From Oryzibacter oryziterrae (lineage in GTDB: Bacteria > Pseudomonadota > Alphaproteobacteria > Rhizobiales > Pleomorphomonadaceae), in NCBI RefSeq assembly GCF_021864535.1, contig NZ_JAKJIC010000001.1, positions 1 through 64,000 on the forward strand: DNA of 64,000 bases. Direction: 5' to 3'. Position 1 is the first letter of the stretch. The number at the start of each line of letters is the position of its first letter. Under the pieces are notes generated by a model that was not told the DNA's origin, did no database searches, and was given only the letters and a program-made list of their open reading frames with translations. The position numbers and the translations under genes were made by a program. Shown piece after piece: positions 1-7,483 of this stretch.

Positions 1-69
1 GAAGCCCTGTCAGCTCAAAGCCTCTATTCCCTCAAACCTTCACCCTTCGTCGCCAGAAGAGAGGTCGCT

Positions 70-213
70 TACCCCTCTCTCCCACTCTCCCCCACAAGGG
101 GGGGAGAGAGCGCCGCTTGGTTCTCTTCAGAACCGACAATCCTCGAAAGCTCTGGCCGGACACTCCTGACCGGCCCTCTCCCCCCTTGTGGGGGAGAGTA
201 GGAGAGAGGGGTG
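70..213. repeat. 144-bp inverted-repeat element, copy 1
   Basis: This copy is homologous end to end with 47966-48109 and has the same length. It begins with ACCCCTCTCTCCCACTCTCC and ends with the near-complement GGGGGAGAGTAGGAGAGAGG followed by GGTG. The arms are imperfect here, whereas copy 2 has perfect 41-bp arms, so this looks like the more decayed copy. It lies about 45 bases past the stop of iolC. The form suggests a MITE-like or REP-type mobile palindrome; no transposase is visible. Confidence 0.85.
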
Positions 214-258
214 AACCCGGCCAGACACCGGCACGCCCTCAGCCCCAAGGCTCCAATC

Positions 259-2157
259 TTACCCCTTCACGCCCTGCCACGCCTCGACCAGGCGGCCGAA
301 TCTCCCGGCCATGTCCTCGATCGCTTCGGCGTCGCTCATCTCGCCCTTCAGCCAGCGCGCGGCGGCGTCGGCGAAGATGGTGCGTCCCACGGCGAAGCCC
401 TTGACCAGCTTCGAGGTCGCGGCACTGCGGAAGGCCGTCACCAGTTGATCCTCGGGCGCTTCGAGGCCCAGGAGCACGATGCCGCGGCAGTAGCGGTCGT
501 TGGCCGTGATGGCCTTTTCGATGTTGGCCCAGGCAGTCACGCTGTCCTGCGGTTCCAGCTTCCACCAGTCGGGCTTGATGCCCAGCGCATAGACGCGCTC
601 GATGATGGACGACACCGTGGTATCCCCGAGCGGGCCGTGCTTGCCGGCGATGATCTCGATCAGCAGCTCGCGGCCCGAGGTGCGGGCGGCATCATAGAGG
701 CGCAGCAGCTCGCGCTCCTGGCGGGCCTTCAGCTCGGCACTGTCATCGGGGTGATAGAAGCACAGGCATTTGATGGTATGGCCGATCGGCCATTCGGCAA
801 GATGGCTGCCGAGGTCGGGCAACTGGTCGAAGTCCAGCGGGCGCGAACCGGGCTTCTCCACCGGGCGGCCGACCCAGAAATTCTGGTAGCCCGCCTTGTA
901 GAGCGCCTTCTGGCCATAGGTGGAGTCGAGCAGCATGCCGAAGCCTTCGCGGCCGCCGGCGATCTTCACGGCGGCGTCGACGGCCAGCACCTTGAAGTCG
1001 GAGATCTTCTCGCGCGGCGCACCGACGCTGTCGGCGATCTCCTCCAGCTGGATGCGATGGTCGATCGCCAGCGCCACCAGGCTGTCGGGCTGGGCCCGGC
1101 GGGTGGTCGCCCAATGAATATGCTTGAGATCCTCGTCCTTGCGCAGCGCGCGCGTCTTCGAACCATGTTCGAGGAACCAGCTCAGTTCATCCCAGGTGGG
1201 ATATTCCGGCGAGCACAGCAGGCGCGACACCGCAAAGGCGCCGCAGGCATTGGCCCAGGTGGCGCAGGTGGCGAGCGGTTCGCCCTTCAGCCAGCCGCGC
1301 AGGAAGCCGGACATGAAGGCGTCGCCGGCGCCCAGCACATTGTAGACTTCGATCGGGAAGCCCTGGCCGACGATGCCGTCCTCGAGGTCATCGGAGATCG
1401 GGCCGTCATAGACGATGCAGCCCATGGCGCCGCGCTTCAGCACGATGGTGGCCGGCGTCAGCGCGCGGATGGCCTTCAGCGAGCCCAGCACCGTGTCGGC
1501 GCCGGTGGCGATCATGATCTCTTCTTCGGTGCCGATGATCAGGTCGCAGTCGGTCAGCACGCTGCGCAGCTTGGCCGACACCGTGTCGGACTTCACATAG
1601 CGCTCGAAGCCGGCGTCATGGCCGGCAAGGCCCCAGAGGTTGGGCCGATAGTCGATGTCGAACACCACCTTGCCGCCGTGCTTCTTGGCCAGCGCGATGG
1701 CCTTGCGCTGGGCAGCGTCGGAGTTGGGGCGGGAGAAATGCGTGCCGGTCACCACGATCGACCGGGTCGAGGCGATGAAGGCTTCGTCGATATCCTCTTC
1801 GGCCAGCGCCATGTCGGCGCAGTCGGTGCGATAGAAGATCATCGGTGAAACGCCTTCGTCCTGCACGGCCAGGATCACCAGTGCGGTGAGGCGAGCCTTG
1901 TCGATGGCGATGCCCTGCGTCGATACGCCCTCGCGCGTCAGCTGCTCGCGGATGAAGCCGCCCAGCTGTTCGGCGCCCACGCGGGTGATCAGGCCCGACT
2001 TGAGCCCGAGGCGGGCGGTGCCGACGGAAATGTTGGCCGGGCAGCCGCCGACCGATTTGGCAAAGGAGGTGATGTCTTCCAGCCGCGATCCGATCTGCTG
2101 GCCGTAGAGATCCACCGACGACCGTCCGATCGCCACCACGTCGAGGGTCTTGGTCAT
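259..2157 (-). CDS. iolC: 5-dehydro-2-deoxygluconokinase (IolC) fused to a DUF2090 domain
   Basis: The protein phosphorylates 5-dehydro-2-deoxy-D-gluconate in cytoplasmic myo-inositol degradation. Residues 1-330 form a PfkB/ribokinase kinase with the substrate motif GGCPANISVGTARLG (37-51) and the anion-hole/catalytic motif GAGD (276-279). Residues about 345-632 form a DUF2090 aldolase-like domain, the usual long IolC architecture of proteobacteria. GGGAGGA stands seven bases before the ATG. The iolDEB genes that normally accompany it are not in the window and may lie to the left. iolR and iolG lie upstream, and a degenerate IolR-type site is found about 190 bases before the start, so inositol-dependent derepression is likely. 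Confidence 0.95.
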   Translation of the reverse strand: MTKTLDVVAIGRSSVDLYGQQIGSRLEDITSFAKSVGGCPANISVGTARLGLKSGLITRVGAEQLGGFIREQLTREGVSTQGIAIDKARLTALVILAVQDEGVSPMIFYRTDCADMALAEEDIDEAFIASTRSIVVTGTHFSRPNSDAAQRKAIALAKKHGGKVVFDIDYRPNLWGLAGHDAGFERYVKSDTVSAKLRSVLTDCDLIIGTEEEIMIATGADTVLGSLKAIRALTPATIVLKRGAMGCIVYDGPISDDLEDGIVGQGFPIEVYNVLGAGDAFMSGFLRGWLKGEPLATCATWANACGAFAVSRLLCSPEYPTWDELSWFLEHGSKTRALRKDEDLKHIHWATTRRAQPDSLVALAIDHRIQLEEIADSVGAPREKISDFKVLAVDAAVKIAGGREGFGMLLDSTYGQKALYKAGYQNFWVGRPVEKPGSRPLDFDQLPDLGSHLAEWPIGHTIKCLCFYHPDDSAELKARQERELLRLYDAARTSGRELLIEIIAGKHGPLGDTTVSSIIERVYALGIKPDWWKLEPQDSVTAWANIEKAITANDRYCRGIVLLGLEAPEDQLVTAFRSAATSKLVKGFAVGRTIFADAAARWLKGEMSDAEAIEDMAGRFGRLVEAWQGVKG

Positions 2158-2349
2158 GCGGGCGTCCTCCCGTCAAAAAGCTTCTTGTTTTTGCCCAGAA
2201 ATCTCGTGCAGCGCTGGGGCGACCTAACCGCGACATTGAGCGCCGCCGTCATCGGGGCCGGAGTGACCAAACCGTGACATTGTCGCCCGACTTGGAACAC
2301 CCGCTGCACGTCGAATTTCAATTCATATGTTCTCTATCTCATCAAAAAC

Positions 2350-2363
2350 GGAATGTAAATTCT
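2350..2363. promoter_or_regulatory. possible degenerate IolR site upstream of iolC
   Basis: GGAATGTAAATTCT fits GGAA-N6-TTCC with one mismatch, and a further TTCC follows at 2365-2368. It overlaps the last codon of iolR and is about 190 bases from the iolC start. The much better site is at 3317-3332, so this one is tentative. Confidence 0.35.
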
Positions 2364-3207
2364 ATTCCGGCTTTGTCCGACGCATCTCCGCAGTGCCCAC
2401 GGTGAGTGACAGGGCGAGGGACATGGTGGCGGCCAGAGAACGGAAGCCCTCGAAATCGGCCTCGACCACCTCGAACCACACGCCTTTTTCCGGCACCAGC
2501 GGGCTGAACGGGCTGTCGGTGATCACGATCAGCGGCACATTCTGGCGGGCCACCTGGCGGGCGAAATCCACTGTCGCCGAGGCATAAGGTGTGAAGCTTA
2601 CGGCGAAGGCTGCGTCCTTTGGTCCGGCGAAAGAGAGGGTTTCCACATCCGTGCCGGCGCCCGATCCGACGAGGACCGTCTTGATGCCGAGCTTGCCAAA
2701 AGCGTAGCTCATATAAGAGGTTATCGGAAAGGCGCGGCGCTGGGCGATGAGATAAATGGTCTCTGCGTCGGCCAGAAGACGGCAGGCTTCCTCGAGCGTC
2801 GCCGCGTCGACTCGGGCGCGCATCTGCTCGACGGAGCGGATGGCGGCTGACGAGAATCCTTCAATCAGAGCCGCGCCAACCGCGGGGCCGGCGGCGTGCG
2901 AGACCAGCGACTGCAGGCGGTCGTCATAGTTGGACGGCCGGTCGCGCAGGCGCTCCTGAAACACCGATTGCAGTTCGGTAAAGCCCTGATAGCCGAGCGC
3001 CTTGGCAAAACGCACCAGCGTCGAGGGCTGCACGGCTGCATTCTCTGCGATGGAGGCCGCGGTTCCGAAGGCGATATCGTCAGGAGATTCAATGGCATAA
3101 GCGGCGACTTGCGCCAGGCGCTTGGGCAGGGCGTCGCGCGAGGACACCAGGAGATCGCGCAAGGAGCGGAAATCCCGTGGCGGCTGAGAAGGGGAGTTGT
3201 CTGCCAT
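2362..3207 (-). CDS. iolR: MurR/RpiR-family transcriptional regulator, probable inositol repressor
   Basis: This is a repressor-type regulator with an N-terminal RpiR helix-turn-helix (about residues 50-90, including TAASIAENAAVQPSTLVRFA) and a C-terminal SIS sugar-phosphate-sensing domain (about 120-270). The start at 3207 is preferred because AAGGA precedes it at good spacing; an upstream ATG at 3237 would add ten residues without a convincing ribosome site. It is placed between iolC (downstream, same strand) and iolG (divergent), and a perfect TGGAA-N6-TTCCA palindrome sits in the divergent region. In Sinorhizobium an RpiR-type IolR controls the iol genes through GGAA-N6-TTCC. The ligand is inferred, not shown. 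Confidence 0.85.
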   Translation of the reverse strand: MADNSPSQPPRDFRSLRDLLVSSRDALPKRLAQVAAYAIESPDDIAFGTAASIAENAAVQPSTLVRFAKALGYQGFTELQSVFQERLRDRPSNYDDRLQSLVSHAAGPAVGAALIEGFSSAAIRSVEQMRARVDAATLEEACRLLADAETIYLIAQRRAFPITSYMSYAFGKLGIKTVLVGSGAGTDVETLSFAGPKDAAFAVSFTPYASATVDFARQVARQNVPLIVITDSPFSPLVPEKGVWFEVVEADFEGFRSLAATMSLALSLTVGTAEMRRTKPE

Positions 3208-3316
3208 GGCCTGTCCTTGCCCTATAATCGGAGTCATCCGGCGTCAAATCGGCTTTGGAGTGCTCGAACCCCGGCCGTTGTAAGGCGTCGTTGCAGCTTG
3301 ACGCTTCCTTGTAATA

Positions 3317-3332
3317 TGGAATATACGTTCCA
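3317..3332. promoter_or_regulatory. IolR operator (TGGAA-N6-TTCCA)
   Basis: TGGAATATACGTTCCA is a perfect 5-bp inverted repeat with a six-base spacer. It lies in the 280-bp divergent region, 110 bases before iolR and 156 before iolG. It matches the published rhizobial IolR consensus GGAA-N6-TTCC, so autorepression of iolR and control of iolG are likely. Confidence 0.7.
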
Positions 3333-3487
3333 CGCAATGCAGCATCGGTTCCAAAATGCCGATATGCCCCAGGGAATGTCAAGGAAAAATCCCGACTACT
3401 GAAGTCCAACTTCTTGATATTCAACCATAATCAGACTTTTCCCCGTCAGGTTGCCACATTTGGCGCCGTCTTTGGGAGGATGAAGCA

Positions 3488-4483
3488 ATGACATTGAAAT
3501 TTGGTCTCCTCGGCGCCGGTCGAATCGGCAAGGTGCACGCCGGCGCAGTCGCCGCCACAGCCGGCGCCAAGCTGGTTGCCGTGGCTGACGCCGTGGCCGA
3601 TGCTGCGGCCTTCATCGGCTCGTCCTATGGCGCCGAAGTGCGTTCGGTGGATGCCATCATGAACGCCAAGGACATCGACGCCGTCCTGATCACCACGCCC
3701 ACCGACATGCATGCCGACATGATCGAGCAGGCTTCCAAGGCCGGCAAGGCGATCTTCTGCGAGAAGCCGGTGGATCTGTCGGTCGAGCGCGTCCGCAAGT
3801 GCCTCGACACCGTAAATGCCAACAATTCCGCGCTGATGATCGGCTTCAACCGCCGCTTCGATCCCAATTTCATGGAAGTGCGCGCCCGCATCGACGCCGG
3901 TGCCATCGGCGCCGTGGAGATGGTGTCGATCACCTCGCGCGATCCCAATCCGCCCCCGGCCACCTATGCGGCCCGCTCGGGCGGCATCTTCCGCGACATG
4001 ACCATCCACGACTTCGACATGGCCCGCTTCCTCCTCGGCGAGGATCCGGTGTCGGTGTTCGCGTCCGCCTCCTGCCTCGTCGATCCGGAGATCGGCAAGG
4101 CTGGCGACGTGGACAGCGCCTCGATCATCCTCACCACCAAGACCGGCAAGATCGCGCAAATTTCCAATTCCCGCCGCGCGACCTACGGTTATGATCAGCG
4201 CATCGAGGTTCACGGCTCGAAGGGTCTGGTCTCCGCCGAGAATGTTCGTGCCACCACGGTCGAACTTGCGACGGCTGAAGGCTACAAGCGCGATCCGCTG
4301 CTGGACTTCTTCATGACGCGCTACACGCAGGCTTATGCCAACGAGATCGCGACCTTCATCAAGACGCTGGAAGCCGGCAAGGCGATGACCCCGTCGGGCG
4401 ACGACGGCCTCAAGGCCCTGCTGATCGCCGAAGCGGCGCTGAAGTCGTCGAAGTCGGGCAAGGCGGAAGCTGTCGCCTACTGA
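3488..4483 (+). CDS. iolG: myo-inositol 2-dehydrogenase
   Basis: The enzyme oxidises myo-inositol to scyllo-inosose with NAD+, the first step of the pathway whose kinase is iolC. It has a Gfo/Idh/MocA fold: GAGRIG dinucleotide motif at residues 9-14, the EKP motif at 92-94 (catalytic lysine K93), and D170 and H174 within FRDMTIHDFD, matching the Lys/Asp/His set of IolG. The length of 331 residues is typical. GGGAGGA at 3475-3481 precedes the ATG. The gene is monocistronic, divergent from iolR, and ends at a strong hairpin. Confidence 0.93.
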   Translation: MTLKFGLLGAGRIGKVHAGAVAATAGAKLVAVADAVADAAAFIGSSYGAEVRSVDAIMNAKDIDAVLITTPTDMHADMIEQASKAGKAIFCEKPVDLSVERVRKCLDTVNANNSALMIGFNRRFDPNFMEVRARIDAGAIGAVEMVSITSRDPNPPPATYAARSGGIFRDMTIHDFDMARFLLGEDPVSVFASASCLVDPEIGKAGDVDSASIILTTKTGKIAQISNSRRATYGYDQRIEVHGSKGLVSAENVRATTVELATAEGYKRDPLLDFFMTRYTQAYANEIATFIKTLEAGKAMTPSGDDGLKALLIAEAALKSSKSGKAEAVAY

Positions 4484-4504
4484 TTTAAGTATTTGAAAAA
4501 TAAT

Positions 4505-4545
4505 GAAAAAGGCGCGTTCGGCAAATCGCCGGGCGCGCCTTTTTC
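4505..4545. terminator. bidirectional rho-independent terminator
   Basis: GAAAAAGGCGCG pairs with CGCGCCTTTTTC, with a nested CGGC/GCCG stem inside. It has T-runs on both strands and serves iolG (+) and the secreted-protein gene (-), whose stop codon it overlaps. Confidence 0.9.
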
Positions 4546-5017
4546 AATATCGGACGTAGGACGCGTCGAAGCTGGCGATGCAGGGCAGGCCGCCATAGCC
4601 GGGATCTTCCCACGGTCCCTTGATCTGGCCGCGCAGGGTGACGAAGCGGGTTGACGTGGTGATCGGCACCGGACTGCGACTGGTCACCCTGACCTGGGCC
4701 GAGGAGGTCCAGCCGGAGTCGCCGACGGCGGTGACGGTTACCTTGCGGAAATTGCTGTCGAATTCGGCGTTGGCGAGATCAAGCGCTGCGGCGTTGAGGT
4801 CATAGACCAGCGTCACCACCGCATGGGCGCCGTTGTCGCCGACATTGCGCGGCGAGTAGATCGAGCCATATTTCGAGCCCTTGGTCTGGTAGGCGCAGTG
4901 GTCGGTGGCGGTGAACACCACGGTGCCCCGAAAGCGCACCTGCGCGGCTTCGGCGGCTCCGGAAAATGAAACGGCGGCCAGTATGGCCGCCAGCGTCTTC
5001 TTGCAGGCAATCCCCAT
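4544..5017 (-). CDS. small secreted protein of unknown function, copy A
   Basis: A 157-residue protein whose signal peptide probably ends after AEAA near residue 25. The mature part has two cysteines, one near the start and one near the end, that could form a disulfide, and a VGDNG motif. It is clearly paralogous to the product of 16603-17067: shared features are AAxVRFxG, VGDNG, an F-S-F-K-V-T-like strand, VRVTS/VKFTK followed by SP and T-T-FV, and a final C-x-x-x-F-x-A. No family was recognised. Its start codon is two bases beyond the stop of the SleB hydrolase gene, so the two are translationally coupled and may act together in the cell envelope. Confidence 0.85.
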   Translation of the reverse strand: MGIACKKTLAAILAAVSFSGAAEAAQVRFRGTVVFTATDHCAYQTKGSKYGSIYSPRNVGDNGAHAVVTLVYDLNAAALDLANAEFDSNFRKVTVTAVGDSGWTSSAQVRVTSRSPVPITTSTRFVTLRGQIKGPWEDPGYGGLPCIASFDASYVRY

Positions 5018-5019
5018 GC

Positions 5020-6252
5020 TCAGCTCCAGCCGCCGTAGATCGTCTGGTAGAATATGTGCTTGCCGATCTTGGCCTTTTTGGTGAACACCCCGGCCCAGTT
5101 CGGCCGCACATAGGTGGCGTGATAGTGGGTGGCGGTGCCGATGTCATCGAGCCAGACCAGCCCCGAAGTCACCTCGGCGGCGATCTTCTCGGCGCGGGCA
5201 TAGGCGCCCTGGCTGTAGACCACGTCGCGGTAGCCGTCGCAGGCAAAGGAGAACTGGCACTGATTGTAGGCGTCCTTGTTCTGGTAGACGACGCCGCAGA
5301 TCGTATCGGGATAGGCGGGATTCTTGACGCGGTTCAGGACCACCTGCGCCACCGCGACCTGTCCCTTGTAGGGCTCGCCGCGGGCTTCGAAATAGATGGC
5401 ATTCGCGAGGCATTTCTGCTGCTTGGCCTCGTGAACCGAGGCGGGCAGGGGGTTCACCGCCCACCAGTGGTCGCCGGGGTTCAGCGTCGGCTTGGGCGGC
5501 GCCGGCTTGTCGCCGGGCAATGCGAACAAGGCGGCGAACATGTCCTGGCTCACCACCGAACTATCAGGCGCATAGGCCTGAATGAGTTCCGATGCGGCGC
5601 GATTGGTCACCGACGGCGCATAGCCGCGCGCCGGGTAGTTGGCCGCCACCAGCGTGGTGACATGCGGTCGCGGCGCGGGCAGGGGGATCGGGTCCAGGGC
5701 GGCCACCGCCGTCAATTCTGGCTTGGGGCTGATGAAGCGCGACAAAGCCAGAATGGAGAGCGGGGCCGACGAGGCCTCAAAGGTCATCGTCGGCAGGTCT
5801 TTGGGAGCTTCGAGGCGGCTGTGCTCGCTGCCAACCGACCCGGCATTGAAGCCGCGCTCCGTCGGTGGCGTGGTGACCGTCATGGGCAGATCGCCCTTCC
5901 AGCTGCGGTCGATGCGCTCTTCGTCCGGCACGAAGGCCGAGCCGTTGACGGCACCGGTCACAACTTCGCCAACCCCTTCAAGAACAACGCTTCCGCCGTT
6001 CATCTGGACGGTCACGGCGTTGGGGTTGACCTCGTCGAGGCGCGGCGCGACGACGGCGGTGGAGCCACCGGTTCCAGCCGTCACCGTCACCGCCCAGCGG
6101 GCGGCAGGGTCGAGGCGATCGAGGAACATCCCGGCCATGTCCTGATAGGCTACGCGGACGGGCGTGAGGAGATAGAGAGTGGCAGCCAGCCCTGTGATCA
6201 GCGCATAGCGCATGGAACTGGCGGCCACACTGTTACGGCGGCGACGCATCAC
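5020..6252 (-). CDS. SleB-type cell wall hydrolase
   Basis: A peptidoglycan hydrolase of the Hydrolase_2 (SleB/CwlJ) family, likely a lytic amidase or transglycosylase acting in the periplasm. An arginine-rich N-terminus is followed by one membrane segment (about residues 16-32), then a long low-complexity linker and the catalytic domain at about 275-408. That domain has the family motif [20 protein letters not shown] with the catalytic glutamate, then VVLNRV and HYHATYVRP. The start is GTG at 6252 or the adjacent ATG at 6249, behind GGAGG. It is the first gene of a two-gene unit with the small secreted protein. Confidence 0.88.
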   Translation of the reverse strand: MMRRRRNSVAASSMRYALITGLAATLYLLTPVRVAYQDMAGMFLDRLDPAARWAVTVTAGTGGSTAVVAPRLDEVNPNAVTVQMNGGSVVLEGVGEVVTGAVNGSAFVPDEERIDRSWKGDLPMTVTTPPTERGFNAGSVGSEHSRLEAPKDLPTMTFEASSAPLSILALSRFISPKPELTAVAALDPIPLPAPRPHVTTLVAANYPARGYAPSVTNRAASELIQAYAPDSSVVSQDMFAALFALPGDKPAPPKPTLNPGDHWWAVNPLPASVHEAKQQKCLANAIYFEARGEPYKGQVAVAQVVLNRVKNPAYPDTICGVVYQNKDAYNQCQFSFACDGYRDVVYSQGAYARAEKIAAEVTSGLVWLDDIGTATHYHATYVRPNWAGVFTKKAKIGKHIFYQTIYGGWS

Positions 6253-6493
6253 AATCTTGTCCTCCGGTCGGGACAGTGCTGCTACAAGGATACGGACACG
6301 AGTTCTGTTTCCGACGGGATCGATGATGGCGGGTTAACCTTGCGAAGCCGTTAATCGGGACACGCCGTCCCCGGGAAAATGCGGAATCGTCGGGCGAGCA
6401 GATTTGCCACCAATTGCGCCTTGCAACGCGTGTTGGCGGCCATGGTAAACAGGGCAACAGGTCTATGCCGGGAATCTAGGGAGGGACAGGCAC

Positions 6494-7483
6494 ATGAACC
6501 CGTTCAAGGCGGTCGTCGTCGAACGTGACGAGGAGAAGCGGCAGTCGGTCAGCCTGCGCACCCTCACCGAAGCCGATCTGATGGAAGGCGACGTCACGCT
6601 GCGCGTCAGCCATTCGTCGGTGAACTACAAGGACGGCCTTGCTGTCACCGGCAAGCTGCCCGTCGTGCGCCGCTGGCCGATGGTGCCCGGTGTCGACGTG
6701 TCGGCGGAGGTGATCTCGTCGGCCGATCCGCTGTTCAAGCCGGGCGACCAGGTCATCCTCAACGGCTGGGGCGTGGGCGAGGCCCATCTCGGCGGCTGGT
6801 CGGAGATCATGCGCGTCAAGGGCGACTGGCTGATCAAGCGCCCGGCCGAGCTGTCCGCCTATGATTGCGCCGCCATCGGCACCGCCGGCTATACCGCCAT
6901 GCTCAGTCTGATGGCGATCGAGAGCTATGGCCTGAAGCCCGCCGATGGTGCGGCGGTGGTGACCGGCGCGGCCGGCGGCGTCGGCTCCATCTCCCTGATG
7001 TTGCTGAAGAATGCCGGTTGGCACGTCATTGCCACCACGGGCAAGCTGTCCGAAGCCGATCACCTGCGCCATCTCGGTGCCGAAGAGGTGATCGACCGTG
7101 CCGAGCTGTCCGGCCCGGCCAAGCCGCTCGCCAAGGAGCGCTGGGTCACGGGCATCGACAATGTGGGTTCGCACACGCTCGCCAACGTGCTGTCCATGAC
7201 CAAGGGCGAGGGCGCCATCGTTGCCTGCGGCAACGCGCAGGGCATGGACCTGCCGAGTTCCGTCGCCCCGTTCATCCTGCGCGGCGTGGCGCTGATCGGC
7301 ATCAACTCGGTCACGGTGCCCCGGGCCAAGCGCGAGATCGCCTGGGCGCGACTGGCCAAGGAGATCGATCTCGCCAAGTTGCACCTCAACACTCGCAAGG
7401 TGTCACTCGATGGCGCCATCGAAGCCGGACGCGCCATCGCTGAGGGCAAGATCAAGGGGCGGGTGGTGGTGGAGGTGCAGTGA
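6494..7483 (+). CDS. acuI: AcuI/YhdH-type zinc-free medium-chain oxidoreductase
   Basis: Members of this family reduce acrylyl-CoA to propionyl-CoA with NADPH, removing toxic acrylyl-CoA in propionate or DMSP metabolism. The 329-residue protein has the GroES-like N-domain with SSVNYKDGLAVTGKLP and the Rossmann motif TGAAGGVGS. Zinc ligands of classical alcohol dehydrogenases are absent, as expected. The gene stands alone; its 3' end overlaps the convergent DUF2339 gene by 32 bases with no terminator between them. The exact substrate is inferred from family likeness. Confidence 0.87.
   Translation: MNPFKAVVVERDEEKRQSVSLRTLTEADLMEGDVTLRVSHSSVNYKDGLAVTGKLPVVRRWPMVPGVDVSAEVISSADPLFKPGDQVILNGWGVGEAHLGGWSEIMRVKGDWLIKRPAELSAYDCAAIGTAGYTAMLSLMAIESYGLKPADGAAVVTGAAGGVGSISLMLLKNAGWHVIATTGKLSEADHLRHLGAEEVIDRAELSGPAKPLAKERWVTGIDNVGSHTLANVLSMTKGEGAIVACGNAQGMDLPSSVAPFILRGVALIGINSVTVPRAKREIAWARLAKEIDLAKLHLNTRKVSLDGAIEAGRAIAEGKIKGRVVVEVQ

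Noticed and set aside
211-1848. Long plus-strand open frame across iolC
   Set aside because: It is a shadow of the kinase gene; the iolC reading has clear motifs and a ribosome site.
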